From the NCBI GenBank assembly GCA_034423115.1, contig DAOUJD010000056.1, positions 1 to 64,000 on the forward strand: 64,000 nucleotides of DNA, written 5' to 3'. A program made the position numbers and the translations under genes. Shown piece after piece: positions 43,191 to 52,287 of the stretch. Within the stretch, counting starts at the first letter, position 1. Each line of letters opens with the position of its first letter. Source of the stretch: Bin87 sp034423115 (GTDB lineage: Bacteria; Chloroflexota; Dehalococcoidia; Lucifugimonadales; UBA3495). The notes beneath the pieces are model-generated. The model was not told the DNA's origin and ran no database searches. It was given only the letters and a program-made list of their open reading frames with translations.

Positions 43191-45602
43191 ATGACTACCC
43201 GTATATTTGGTTCCGGCATCCGCCGGCGCGAGGATCCCCGGCTCATCACCGGCCAGGCCTCCTACACCGATGACATCAAGCTCACCGGAATGGTGCACGC
43301 GGCCATCCTGCGCAGCCCCCATGCCCACGCTCGGATCAACAGCATCAACACCGATGCCGCCAAATCCTCTGCCGGCGTGCTTGCGGTGTACACCGGCGCA
43401 GATATTGAAGGCGTGCTGAACCCGATCCCGTGCGCCTGGGCAATCCCGGACTCCGACCTAAAAGCGGTGGCATATCCCGCCATTGCATCCGACGTTGTGC
43501 GATACGTTGGCGACGCGGTGGCGGTGGTGGTGGCCGAAAACCGCTACCAGGCGGAGGACGCTCTGGAGCTGATCGAGGTTGACTACTCGCCGCTGCCGGC
43601 CATCATCAACCCGGAAGATGCCCTGGGTGATGGCGCGCCCCAGCTTCACGAGGACGCTCCCAGCAACCAGGCGTTCCACTGGGTTGCCGCCGGTGGGGAT
43701 ACCGATGCTGCTTTTGCGGATGCGGCCGTGACGGTCAGCGAGACTATCCGGCAACAGAAGCTGATTCCCAATCCAATGGAGACGCGCTCGGCCATCGCCT
43801 CGTGGTCGTCCGCCATGGGCGAGTTGACAATCTGGAACACCACCCAGAACCCCCACATCGCCCGGTTCGTAACGTGCCTGGTCACCGGGATAGCCGAGCA
43901 CAAAATACGTGTCATCGCGCCCGAGGTCGGCGGCGGTTTTGGAGCCAAGATCGCGGTCTATCCGTGGGAGATGATCACGGTTTTCTGCTCGATGCAGCTT
44001 GGGGTTCCGGTCAAATGGACGGAGACCCGCACCGAGAACTACATGTCCACCACCCACGGGCGAGATCATATCGAGTACGTGGAGATGGCGGCCAACGCGG
44101 ATGGCAAGGTAACGGGCGTGCGCAGCGTGGTTTACGCCGGCATGGGCGCCTATCTGTCCACCGCGGCACCGGGTATCCCGACCATCCTGCACGGCCTGAT
44201 GTATTCCGGCCCCTACGATATTGCCAACATCAAGGCCGATGTGTACGGCGTGTTCACCAACTCCACGCCGGTCGAAGCGTATCGCGGCGCGGGACGCCCG
44301 GAGGCGACGTTCCTGCTGGAACGGTTGATGGACAAGGTGGGAGACGCGGTCGGCATCGACAGCGTGGAGGTACGTCGTCGTAACCTGATCGAAGCATTCG
44401 ACAACAACCGTGACGTCGCCATCGGCATCACTTACGACAGCGGCAACTACTCCAACGCCCTCGACCAGTTGCTGGGACACATCGGCTACGACCAATTCCG
44501 CCATGACCAGGAACACGAGCGCGGGCACGGAACGTTCCGAGGCGTTGGCGTCGCCTGCTACTGTGAGATCTGCGGGCTCGGCCCGTCGCAGGTGGCCGGC
44601 GCCGTCGGTTTTGGCGGCGGCCTCTGGGAGTCGGCGACCGTGCGCATCTACGCCACCGGCAAGGTCAACGTGTTCATCGGCACGTCGCCCCACGGCCAGG
44701 GTGAGGAAACGACCTTCGCCCAGATCGTCGCCGACGAGATTGGCGTCGATGTTGACGACGTTGAAATCGTGCATGGAGACACCGACACCACTCCGATGGG
44801 CTGGGGAACCTACGGAAGCCGTACCACTGTGGTGGGTGGCGCAGCCGTGGCCCTAACGATGCGCAAGCTGCGCGACAAAGCCCGGGTTATCGCCGCGCAC
44901 CTCCTGGAGGCCGACGAAGCCGACATCGAGTACGCCGACGGCCAGTTCTTCGTGCGCGGCGCGCCCGATCGGGCCCAGAGTATCCAGGACATCGCCCTAC
45001 AGGCCAACGTCGCGTGGAACCTGCCCGAGGGTATTGAGCCGGGCATGGAGGCCAGCACCTACTACGATCCGCCCAACTTCAGCTATCCCTTCGGCGCCCA
45101 TGCGGCAATCGTCAGCATTGACCCCGACAATGGGCATATCACGCTTGATCGGTATGTCGCGGTTGACGACTGCGGCCCGCAGATCAACCCCATGGTGGTA
45201 GAGGGCCAGGTGCACGGCGGCGTCGTTCAGGGCGCAGGGCAAGCGCTGTGGGAAGGCGCCGTCTATGACGACAACGGTCAACTCTTGACCGGATCCATGA
45301 TGGACTACGCCATCCCGCGCGCCCACCTGGTTCCCGATATCGAGGTGCATTCAACGGTAACTCCGTCGCCGCACAACCCGCTGGGCGTCAAGGGCATCGG
45401 TGAGACCGGCACCATCGCTTCCACCGCGGCGATCTACAGCGCAGTGATGGACGCTCTCAAGCCGCTGGGCGTTGAAAGCATCGACATGCCTCTGACACCG
45501 GAAAGGGTCTGGCGCGCCATCCAGGCCACCGGCTATACCGGGAACGGTCACGGGCACAGCCACGGACATGACCACGACCACGGTCATGGACACGGCCATT
45601 AG
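43191..45602 (+). CDS. CoxL-type molybdenum hydroxylase large subunit (form II) with His-rich tail
   Basis: 803 residues from the ATG at 43191, after AAGGAGG. GSGIRRREDPRLITGQASYTDDI is the family N-terminus. The active-site loop reads VEAYRGAGRPEATFLLERLMD. AYRGAGR marks form II, not the AYxCSFR loop of true CO dehydrogenase form I, so the substrate is probably an aldehyde, N-heterocycle or carboxylate and not CO. GTSPHGQGEETTFAQIVADE and VKGIGETGTIASTAAIYSAV are cofactor-binding blocks, the latter with the catalytic Glu. After the normal end comes HGHSHGHDHDHGHGHGH, a tail I do not know from this family. Confidence 0.9.
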   Translation: MTTRIFGSGIRRREDPRLITGQASYTDDIKLTGMVHAAILRSPHAHARINSINTDAAKSSAGVLAVYTGADIEGVLNPIPCAWAIPDSDLKAVAYPAIASDVVRYVGDAVAVVVAENRYQAEDALELIEVDYSPLPAIINPEDALGDGAPQLHEDAPSNQAFHWVAAGGDTDAAFADAAVTVSETIRQQKLIPNPMETRSAIASWSSAMGELTIWNTTQNPHIARFVTCLVTGIAEHKIRVIAPEVGGGFGAKIAVYPWEMITVFCSMQLGVPVKWTETRTENYMSTTHGRDHIEYVEMAANADGKVTGVRSVVYAGMGAYLSTAAPGIPTILHGLMYSGPYDIANIKADVYGVFTNSTPVEAYRGAGRPEATFLLERLMDKVGDAVGIDSVEVRRRNLIEAFDNNRDVAIGITYDSGNYSNALDQLLGHIGYDQFRHDQEHERGHGTFRGVGVACYCEICGLGPSQVAGAVGFGGGLWESATVRIYATGKVNVFIGTSPHGQGEETTFAQIVADEIGVDVDDVEIVHGDTDTTPMGWGTYGSRTTVVGGAAVALTMRKLRDKARVIAAHLLEADEADIEYADGQFFVRGAPDRAQSIQDIALQANVAWNLPEGIEPGMEASTYYDPPNFSYPFGAHAAIVSIDPDNGHITLDRYVAVDDCGPQINPMVVEGQVHGGVVQGAGQALWEGAVYDDNGQLLTGSMMDYAIPRAHLVPDIEVHSTVTPSPHNPLGVKGIGETGTIASTAAIYSAVMDALKPLGVESIDMPLTPERVWRAIQATGYTGNGHGHSHGHDHDHGHGHGH

Positions 45603-45631
45603 CCGAACCGAGTGACGGAGGACTGACTGCA

Positions 45632-46510
45632 ATGTATCCTGCGAATTTTGAATACCGAAAGGCATCCTCGATTGCTGATGCGGTACGGCTGCTATCGGAA
45701 AATCCCGGGGCCAAGCTCCTGGCCGGAGGCCACAGCCTGATCCCCCTCATGCGTTTTCGCCTGGCTCGCCCCGAGGTCATCATCGACATAGGCGGCGTGG
45801 ACGGGTTGCGTGGCATCACCGTCAGCGGGGATCACATCAACATCGGCGCGCTGACCACCCACGCGGAGATCGCCGCGTCTGCCGACGTGCAGCGCACCAA
45901 CGGCTTGCTCGCGGAAGCCGCCGGCGGCATCGGCGACCCGGCGGTCCGCAACCGCGGCACCATCGGAGGCAACCTGGCCCACGCCGACCCCGCTTCCGAC
46001 TGGGCCACCGTGCTCACCGCCCTGGGCGCAAACGTCTCAGTGCAGGGGCCGTCGGGCAGCCGCAGTATCGCCGCCGCCGATTTCGTCGAGGACGCCTTCG
46101 CGACGGCGTTGGCTGACGACGAGTTGATCACCACTGTAACCGTGCCAACCCTGGCGGCCAACCAGCGGGCCGAGTACGCCAAGATGGCCCATCCGGCCAG
46201 TTTCTACGCCGTAGTTGGCGGCGCGGTGGTGGTAACCATGGACGGTAACCGTTGCACCGCGGCCTCGGTCGCGGTCGGCGGACTGACTCCACGGCCGGTG
46301 AAAGCTGCCGCCGTGGAGCAGGCGCTGTCCGGTACCACGCTAACGATGGACAGCATCGCTGACGCCACATCCCGGCTCAGCGAGGACATCAACGCCGCCG
46401 GAGTGGACGTGATTGGCGACGTTTTCGCCTCTGCTGATTTCCGCGCCAGGATTGCTCCGGTGGAAGTGAAACACGCCCTGCTTCACGCTATCGGGCTGGC
46501 CCACCACTGA
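45632..46510 (+). CDS. CoxM-type FAD-binding subunit
   Basis: 292 residues. FEYRKASSIADAVRLLSENPGAKLLAGGHSLIPLMRFRLARPEVIIDIG carries the AGGHSLIP FAD motif. GDPAVRNRGTIGGNLAHADPASDWATVL carries the TIGGNLAHADP motif. It accepts electrons from CoxS through FAD and hands them to the respiratory chain or another acceptor. GGAGGAC lies upstream. The S-L-M order matches neither strict form I (M-S-L) nor a fixed form II order, and no coxD/E/F-type accessory gene follows. Confidence 0.92.
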   Translation: MYPANFEYRKASSIADAVRLLSENPGAKLLAGGHSLIPLMRFRLARPEVIIDIGGVDGLRGITVSGDHINIGALTTHAEIAASADVQRTNGLLAEAAGGIGDPAVRNRGTIGGNLAHADPASDWATVLTALGANVSVQGPSGSRSIAAADFVEDAFATALADDELITTVTVPTLAANQRAEYAKMAHPASFYAVVGGAVVVTMDGNRCTAASVAVGGLTPRPVKAAAVEQALSGTTLTMDSIADATSRLSEDINAAGVDVIGDVFASADFRARIAPVEVKHALLHAIGLAHH

Positions 46511-46532
46511 CCGACCTAAATTGCGGCTCAAC

Positions 46533-46570
46533 CACCCCGCACTTTGCGTGGCTACGCCGGGTGCGGGGTG
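46533..46570. terminator. Terminator of the CoxSLM-type operon
   Basis: CACCCCGCAC (46533-46542) and GTGCGGGGTG (46561-46570) form a perfect 10-bp stem, 22 bases after the FAD-subunit stop. The loop is long and partly self-paired. Confidence 0.6.
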
Positions 46571-46612
46571 TATCATTTAACGGCCCACCAAACTGATCTG
46601 CGAGGCCACCCC

Positions 46613-47515
46613 TTGAAAATTCTTCTGACCAACGACGATGGCATTCACGCTACTGGGCTGTGGGCTGCCGCTCGCAGCCTTTCCGCTGTCGGAGAGGTTG
46701 CCGTAGTTGCGCCTGATCGAGAGCAGTCCGGCGTTGGCGCCTCCATGACCCTCCACGCGCCTGTGTTTGCCCACCAGGTTCCCGCCGAGCAGTACCTGTT
46801 GCAGTACGCGCCCGGCGAGGACACGCCACCCAGAAGCGCGGATGCGGTTTTCGAGCCGACCGCCACCGATACCCTCGACCTGCCCAATCCCATCAACGCT
46901 TGGGCGGTCCAGGGCACGCCGGCCGATTCGTGCATCCTCGCGCTGGAGCAGTTGGTGAATCCAAAGCCCGACCTGGTCGTTAGCGGCATCAATCGCGGCT
47001 CCAACCTGGGCTGGGACGTCATTGTTTCGGGCACCGTTGGCGCGGCGTTTCAGGGATTCGTGCGCGGTTACCCAACTATTGCGATCTCCGTTGGCTCCGT
47101 TCAGGCTCCTCGCTACGGCTTTGCCTCCGAGGTTGTGGCGGCCCTGGCCCGTAGCTTGAATGACGCACCAACCGTATCGCCGCAGTTTTTCCTCAACGTC
47201 AACGTACCCAACGAGCCGATGGAACGAATCGCGGGGGTCAGGATCACCCGACTGGGCGGTCGCGCTTACGGCGAGTCGGTGCGGACGGAGGATTCCTTCG
47301 GCCATCGTCGCTATTGGATTTCGCGGAACCGCGCGTTTCTCTCGGGCGGCGATGGGACCGACATCACGGCGCACAAGGACAATCACATCACGATCACGCC
47401 CATGGGCATGGCATTTTCCGCCACCGACGAGCGCATGGCATTGGTGCAGAGTCTCGTCGATTCCGCAGGAATTTTACCGTCGCCTGCGCCGGCGGCGAGC
47501 GGCGCTACGGCTTGA
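46613..47515 (+). CDS. surE: 5'/3'-nucleotidase SurE
   Basis: 300 residues from a TTG at 46613, which gives the family N-terminus (KILLTNDDGIHATGLWAAA) directly; longer starts at 46544 add unlike sequence. The metal-binding DD of TNDDG, VVAPDREQSGVGASMTL and VVSGINRGSNLGWDVIVSGTVGAA are the classic SurE blocks. It dephosphorylates nucleoside monophosphates and polyphosphate in stationary phase. It overlaps the convergent membrane-protein gene by 42 bases. Confidence 0.88.
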   Translation: MKILLTNDDGIHATGLWAAARSLSAVGEVAVVAPDREQSGVGASMTLHAPVFAHQVPAEQYLLQYAPGEDTPPRSADAVFEPTATDTLDLPNPINAWAVQGTPADSCILALEQLVNPKPDLVVSGINRGSNLGWDVIVSGTVGAAFQGFVRGYPTIAISVGSVQAPRYGFASEVVAALARSLNDAPTVSPQFFLNVNVPNEPMERIAGVRITRLGGRAYGESVRTEDSFGHRRYWISRNRAFLSGGDGTDITAHKDNHITITPMGMAFSATDERMALVQSLVDSAGILPSPAPAASGATA

Positions 47516-48028
47516 GCGCCGTCGCGGTTCCTCGGTGCCTGTTTGGTTTATTTGACGGGTCGGAGGGACGGTTTCTCCCGACTCGTAGGCGGCGAACCCT
47601 CCAGCGTCCCGGATCCGCCGAATGCGCGGTCGGTCCCGTGTCAACCACAACGATTGGGTGATGACCGTCAGGACGATACCCGGGGCAACCAGCGCCAGCA
47701 GCGTTGGGTCCATCAATGACTCGCCGTTCTGCCAACGATATTGGGTCCTGAGAAATATCCATCCGCCGCCGATGATGATCCACGCCCACGACAGCGCGCC
47801 TGACAGCACACTGTTGTGCCACGGCGATCGTATGAACAGGATCGCGCTGCACGGCCACCAGACGAAGGTCGGGACTATGAACCATCCCTGGTAGTACCAG
47901 GGTTTGAAGGCGTCCGGCGGTACCGGAGGCGGGGCCGTTGGCGGGTCTGGCGGTGCCGGGCGTTCGGGGTCGCGCTCGGGCTCGGTCGGATCCCCGGCCC
48001 GATCATCGTCGCTAACTGGATCCCGCAT
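47474..48028 (-). CDS. Membrane protein with proline-rich N-terminus
   Basis: 184 residues from the ATG at 48028; the longer start at 48082 would run into the neighbouring gene. Residues 1-45 are Asp/Glu/Pro-rich (DPERPAPPDPPTAPPPVPPD), then three hydrophobic segments follow (GWFIVPTFVWWPCSAILFI, GALSWAWIIIGGGWIFL, LLALVAPGIVLTVITQSLWL). The C-terminus is very basic (RRRSSRSAARRRRRR). No family is recognised. It is 16 bases behind the 48045 gene on the same strand and overlaps the end of surE. Confidence 0.55.
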   Translation of the reverse strand: MRDPVSDDDRAGDPTEPERDPERPAPPDPPTAPPPVPPDAFKPWYYQGWFIVPTFVWWPCSAILFIRSPWHNSVLSGALSWAWIIIGGGWIFLRTQYRWQNGESLMDPTLLALVAPGIVLTVITQSLWLTRDRPRIRRIRDAGGFAAYESGETVPPTRQINQTGTEEPRRRSSRSAARRRRRRR

Positions 48029-48044
48029 CCGATGAGAAATCACG

Positions 48045-48308
48045 TTAGTTACGGGCCAGCACCAGGTGGAACTCAAGCTCACCGATGTGGCGGCCCTTGT
48101 TGATGGACGCCGCGGCGTATTCCAGGCACATACGAGCGAAGCCGGGGTACTCGTAGATGTTGCGGCCCAACACCACCTTGGGCACCGTGGTCTCCAGATC
48201 GACTTCGAGGTAGTTGGGATCCTCGTCGTTCACGGATACGTCCACGTCCCGATTGGTGATCCGTTCCAGCTTATTGTGCAGGCGGGTTACAAAGGTATTG
48301 TTTTCCAA
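48045..48308 (-). CDS. Small hypothetical protein
   Basis: 87 residues, begins MENNTFVTRLHNKLERITNR, mixed alpha/beta, no membrane segment. GAGGAGAGAGTAAAAGTTGG lies just before the ATG and gives a good ribosome site. The middle VDLETTVPKVVLGRNIYEYPGFARMCLEY has regular hydrophobic spacing that suggests a folded domain. I do not recognise it. It heads a two-gene unit with the membrane protein downstream. Confidence 0.6.
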   Translation of the reverse strand: MENNTFVTRLHNKLERITNRDVDVSVNDEDPNYLEVDLETTVPKVVLGRNIYEYPGFARMCLEYAAASINKGRHIGELEFHLVLARN

Positions 48309-48538
48309 CTTTTACTCTCTCCTCTTGGTGCTGTTATACAGCGAAGTTTGATTGCGGGTTTGGCGCCGGGTACGGCGCGGGGTTTGTAGTTTTCCAATAA
48401 ATTTATTGGGATATTATAGCAAAGGGTGTCGTGCCGCCTGTACCGACATCTCCGCATTTCGAGAAAATCGGTATGCTATGATGCGCCGGTTGCACCTTCG
48501 CGGGCGGCCCTGCGGCTGCCCATTTTTGTTTCCCTGGT

Positions 48539-49831
48539 ATGGCTTTCATCCCCGCCACTTTAATACCCGGATGGGTCAGGACCTACGCCGCCGTTGTCCT
48601 TGCGGTGGCGCTGGCCGTCAACCTGATCACCAGCTTCTCCCTGTACGTTCAAGCGCTGACCATACCGGGAATGAAGAGCAGCTTCGAGCTGTCCTACACC
48701 ACCGTGTTCGTGCTAGTGGTGGCCTTGTCCATCTCTCGCGTCATTTCGGGATTGCTCTCCGGAGCCATGGCGTCCCGATATGGCGGGCGGTGGATGGTGA
48801 CCGTGAGCGTCTTCGCCCAAGCGGCATCCATGATCCTGTTGGGTTGGTCTCCCAACTATTGGGTCGCGCTGCTCGCCATGATCGTGGTGGGCGTGTCGTC
48901 GGGAGCGGCCTTGACCCCAATGATGGGGATGCTCGCGCCATGGTTCCGCGTCAATGACCGCGGAGTCGCCGCCGGCATCGCCGCCACCGGAGGCAGCCTG
49001 GCAATCATCTTTACGGGCGCGATCGTGCCGCCCCTGACCGATGCCTTCGGTGATGATGCCTGGCGTTACACGTGGTACGTGCTGGCATGCACCAGCGTGT
49101 TGATTGGACTGGTGTGCGTGAGTTTCATCCGTGAAGCTCCGCCGGCACAGTCCAACCCTTCGGCGTCGATGCCGGCTAACCCGGGACCAACTGATCGCAG
49201 ACCTGCTGGACGGTCCCCCACCAGTTGGCCGGTTCAGGTCTATACCAACCCCTACGTTTGGCTCATCACCGGGATGGCGTTCTGCTCCGGCTTTGTCCAC
49301 GGTATCCTGACCTCCAGTTACGGCGCGTACTTGGAAGTGGAACATGGAATCGATGTTGCAGTAGTCGGCGCGCTGTTCATGTCGATTGGGGTGCTCAGCA
49401 TTGGCAGCGGTGTCGGGTCCGGCGCGCTTTCGGATCGCGTCGGCCGAGGGATGGCGTTCGGCGCCACGTTTTTGATCGAGGTTGTGTGCCACACTCTATT
49501 CTGGCTTGCCCCCGAATTGACCTTTTTTGTTATCGCGTCAGTGCTGGCCGGATTTGCACTCCGGTCCACCTATACTATCTGCGCTGCCGCGGCCGGAGAC
49601 TACGTTCCGGTGTACATGGCGCCGGCTGCCTTTGGACTGATGGGAATGGGCGCCGGCATCGGGAGCACCATCTCCCCGATCATCGCGGGACCTATCGCCG
49701 ACGCCACCGGTACACTGAAGTGGTCCTACGCGATGTCCGCCGGAATAGCGTTGGTCGGGGCGACCTTGGGGTTCATCCTGCATTTCAAGGGACGCAACGA
49801 TCAACTGCGCGGTGCGAACGTCAATCGATAA
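48539..49831 (+). CDS. MFS transporter
   Basis: 430 residues, twelve hydrophobic segments in two halves. The GAMASRYGGRWMVTV loop after segment 2 and GALSDRVGRGMAFGATF in the second half are the MFS motif A copies. The layout resembles oxalate/formate-antiporter-like or monocarboxylate transporters, but the substrate is not readable. No ribosome site is seen at the ATG at 48539. An extended -10 (TGCTATGAT) sits about 60 bases upstream. The PIG-L gene follows 23 bases later and may be co-transcribed, which hints at uptake of an amide or sugar substrate. Confidence 0.85.
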   Translation: MAFIPATLIPGWVRTYAAVVLAVALAVNLITSFSLYVQALTIPGMKSSFELSYTTVFVLVVALSISRVISGLLSGAMASRYGGRWMVTVSVFAQAASMILLGWSPNYWVALLAMIVVGVSSGAALTPMMGMLAPWFRVNDRGVAAGIAATGGSLAIIFTGAIVPPLTDAFGDDAWRYTWYVLACTSVLIGLVCVSFIREAPPAQSNPSASMPANPGPTDRRPAGRSPTSWPVQVYTNPYVWLITGMAFCSGFVHGILTSSYGAYLEVEHGIDVAVVGALFMSIGVLSIGSGVGSGALSDRVGRGMAFGATFLIEVVCHTLFWLAPELTFFVIASVLAGFALRSTYTICAAAAGDYVPVYMAPAAFGLMGMGAGIGSTISPIIAGPIADATGTLKWSYAMSAGIALVGATLGFILHFKGRNDQLRGANVNR

Positions 49832-49854
49832 ACGCCGAGGAAAGGATTCTGTAG

Positions 49855-50571
49855 ATGTCGAGTCAATGGAACGAGGATTTCAACAGAGCGATGGTCGTTG
49901 TGGCCCACGCTGACGATGCCGAGTGGGGCTGCGCGGGTACCGTGGCGCGCCTTTGCGCCGAGGGCTGGGACGTGGCATACGTCATTTGCACCGATGGCAG
50001 CAAGGGCAGCGACGATCCGGATATGACTGTTAAGAGGCTGGTGAAGATGCGGGAGCAGGAACAGCGGGATGCCGCCGACGTCCTGGGTTTGTCTCAGGTG
50101 TTTTTCCTGGGTTATCCCGACGCATATCTGGAGTCGACCCTGCAATTGCGTAAGGACATATCGCGCGCCATTCGCATCCATCGCCCCGACGTTCTGATCT
50201 GCATGAATCCGGTGCGGAATCTGGACGGCGCGGGATATATCGACCATCCTGACCACTTTGCATCCGGCGACGCGGCCATGGGCGCAGTGTATCCGGCAGC
50301 GCGCGACCGCCTTACATTCCCCGAGCTATTCAACGATGAGGGGTTGGAGCCCCACAAGGTGCGCCAGGTTTGGATAATGGGGCGCACTGAGCCTGACCAC
50401 GTCGTGGACGTCACCGACCACATCGAAACCGCGGTGGCCGCGTTGAGGGCGCACCGTAGCCAGGTGGATTACGAATCCGCCGACCGCTACCTCAAAGAAT
50501 GGCGACGACGGGATGGGAAGCGTATCGGGGTCGAATATGCCGAGGTGTTCAAACGGTTCACCCTCGGCTAG
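49855..50571 (+). CDS. PIG-L/LmbE-family deacetylase
   Basis: 238 residues. VVVAHADDAEWGCAGTVARL is the zinc site; the usual AHPDD has Ala in place of Pro, while the metal-binding His, Asp and Glu remain. DHPDHFASGDAAMGAVYPAAR supplies the third zinc His. The family removes acetyl groups from N-acetylglucosaminyl compounds, such as mycothiol precursors or glycolipids. The start has GAGGAAAGG upstream. The neighbouring MFS gene may import its substrate. Confidence 0.82.
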   Translation: MSSQWNEDFNRAMVVVAHADDAEWGCAGTVARLCAEGWDVAYVICTDGSKGSDDPDMTVKRLVKMREQEQRDAADVLGLSQVFFLGYPDAYLESTLQLRKDISRAIRIHRPDVLICMNPVRNLDGAGYIDHPDHFASGDAAMGAVYPAARDRLTFPELFNDEGLEPHKVRQVWIMGRTEPDHVVDVTDHIETAVAALRAHRSQVDYESADRYLKEWRRRDGKRIGVEYAEVFKRFTLG

Positions 50572-50703
50572 AGGTCCCGGATACGGCCAGGTTCCGCACA
50601 CTAGCCCACGCGCCCCAAAAGTGGTATCGTTCCGATACGTAGGTCGGCTTGCCCGGTTGGCATAGAGCCGGCTGTTATCTTACCGTCTAGCAAGGAGGGA
50701 CAA

Positions 50704-51129
50704 ATGCCTCAGATTAAACACATCGCCATCGCCACCAATGACGCCGAAAAGACCGCCAAATTCTATGCTGAAGTGTTCGGACTGCGCGAAGTTGCCAAGC
50801 TGGAAAGCGCCAACGCCAACGGCTACATGCTCAGCGACGGCAACGTCAACATGGCCATTCTGGACTTCCAGAACGACACCGTGGCCGGTGAGCGCGGCAA
50901 GGACTGGGAAGGCATCCACCACATCGGGTTTGAAGTGGAAAACCTGGAAGACATCGAGCGGCGTCTGTCCGAGGCCAATTCCAAGCCGATGGACGAAGTC
51001 AACCATGCCCTCCATGCTGGGATGAGTGGTCCGCGCACCCAGAACGTTGAGACCAAATACGAGGGTCCCAACGGAGAAATGATAGACGTATCCGAGACCG
51101 GATGGATCGGCACCCGCGGCCTCGACTAA
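50704..51129 (+). CDS. VOC-family protein
   Basis: 141 residues. IKHIAIATNDAEKTAKFYAEVFGL carries the first His, WEGIHHIGFEVENLEDIERRL the second, and YEGPNGEMIDVSETG the final acidic residue position, here in the MIDVSE context. It could be a glyoxalase-, epimerase- or dioxygenase-type enzyme. Methylmalonyl-CoA epimerase is less likely because its sequence blocks are absent. AAGGAGGGACAA gives an excellent ribosome site. A short palindrome (GTATCG/CGATAC) lies in the upstream gap. It stands apart from the other catabolic genes. Confidence 0.78.
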   Translation: MPQIKHIAIATNDAEKTAKFYAEVFGLREVAKLESANANGYMLSDGNVNMAILDFQNDTVAGERGKDWEGIHHIGFEVENLEDIERRLSEANSKPMDEVNHALHAGMSGPRTQNVETKYEGPNGEMIDVSETGWIGTRGLD

Positions 51130-51206
51130 GCGCCGGGTTTCCGACCTAACTCATACGAATTGAGACTGACCAGGGCGATGCCGTGCGCATCGCCCAAGGA
51201 GCAGCC

Positions 51207-51683
51207 GTGAATACTCAACCCAGGCAACTCACTTGTTACATCAAAAGAACTCGTTCCAACCCCGATATGTGGGAAGCATTCTGTGTCGAACTCGACATAC
51301 CGGCCGTCGGAGACAGCTACGAAGAAGTAGCGGCGATGATGTACCAGGCGGTGGATAACTACATCGACTACGTTTACCAGAATCAACCCGATGACGAGCA
51401 GCGCCTGCTGTATCGCCCGATGCCCAAGGCCGATGTTTGGAAGCTCCAGTTTGAAGAGCGTTTTTTGCAGCGCCTGCCCTTTTCAAATCGACAGGTCAGG
51501 AAGATATTCCTGAGCGCAGAGAAGGGAATTCCCATCCAACTGGATCCGCATTACACCGAGCTTTGTCTCACCTGCAAAAAATATCGCAGCATCAGTGAGT
51601 TCGAAGTCTTCCACGAACCGAATTCCGCATACGTCTGGTACGACAAGACCTGCAACATCTGCAAACAGGCCGGGGTGCAATAA
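51207..51683 (+). CDS. HicB-like domain plus CxxC zinc finger, copy 1
   Basis: 158 residues from a GTG at 51207 with AAGGAG upstream. Residues 1-55 (LTCYIKRTRSNPDMWEAFCVELDIPAVGDSYEEVAAMMYQAVDNYI) follow the HicB/DUF1902 partial RNase H fold. Residues 60-120 are a helical linker. The C-terminus has CLTCKKYRSISEF and CNICKQ, two CxxC pairs 28 residues apart that should bind zinc. HicB domains normally act as antitoxins with a HicA mRNase; no HicA is encoded here. The next gene is a same-length paralogue. The role is unknown, probably regulatory and nucleic-acid-binding. Confidence 0.65.
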   Translation: MNTQPRQLTCYIKRTRSNPDMWEAFCVELDIPAVGDSYEEVAAMMYQAVDNYIDYVYQNQPDDEQRLLYRPMPKADVWKLQFEERFLQRLPFSNRQVRKIFLSAEKGIPIQLDPHYTELCLTCKKYRSISEFEVFHEPNSAYVWYDKTCNICKQAGVQ

Positions 51684-51740
51684 TCCTGTAGTAAGCGGCA
51701 ATAACGCTAAAGGCTCTCCGCGTTGGCACGGGAGGGTTCC

Positions 51741-52217
51741 ATGAATGTCAAACCGCGGCAATTGACCTGCTATATCAAGAAGACTCAATCGGACCCGGAA
51801 ACCTGGGAAGGGTTCTGCGTCGACATCGACGTTCCCGCCATCGGAGATTCCTACGAAGATGTCGTTTCCTCCCTTTACGAAGCGGTGGACAACTACATCG
51901 AGTATGTGTACGAACGGCAGCCCGACGACGAGCAGCTACTGCTCTACCGGCCCATGGCCGGCAGCGACGCCTTCAAGTTGATGGTGCAGGAACGAATTCT
52001 GCAACACCTGCCGTTTTCCAAGCTCCAGATTCGCAAGGTATTCATCAACGCGGAGAGGGGCTTGCCGCCCCAGCTAGACCCCGACCACACTCAACTGTGC
52101 TTCGTCTGCCGCAAATACCGGGATGTGGGCCTGTTCGATCTCTACCAGTCGTCGAACACCTCTTACGCCTGGTACGACACGGCATGCCACGTGTGCAAAC
52201 AGTCCGGTAGGGTGTAG
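51741..52217 (+). CDS. HicB-like domain plus CxxC zinc finger, copy 2
   Basis: 158 residues, exactly as long as copy 1 and collinear with it throughout (MNVKPRQLTCYIKKTQ against NTQPRQLTCYIKRTR). It starts at an ATG with GGGAGGG upstream. CFVCRKYRDVGLF and CHVCKQSG preserve all four cysteines. The region VGDSYEEV in copy 1 reads IGDSYEDV here, so the HicB signature is also kept. Divergence is greatest in the linker. The tandem pair is 57 bases apart and followed by a hairpin. Confidence 0.65.
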   Translation: MNVKPRQLTCYIKKTQSDPETWEGFCVDIDVPAIGDSYEDVVSSLYEAVDNYIEYVYERQPDDEQLLLYRPMAGSDAFKLMVQERILQHLPFSKLQIRKVFINAERGLPPQLDPDHTQLCFVCRKYRDVGLFDLYQSSNTSYAWYDTACHVCKQSGRV

Positions 52218-52287
52218 CGTTCGGACATATCACTGTATCAAACGCGCCGATGCCGATTGGGCAACAGCAGAAGTCCCTGAACTAAGA

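Noticed and set aside
42703..46510. True aerobic CO dehydrogenase
   Set aside because: The large-subunit loop is AYRGAGR (form II) and lacks the Cys of the form I AYxCSFR loop; no cox accessory genes follow.
51207..52217. HicAB toxin-antitoxin system
   Set aside because: Two HicB-like proteins but no small HicA-type gene on either strand nearby.
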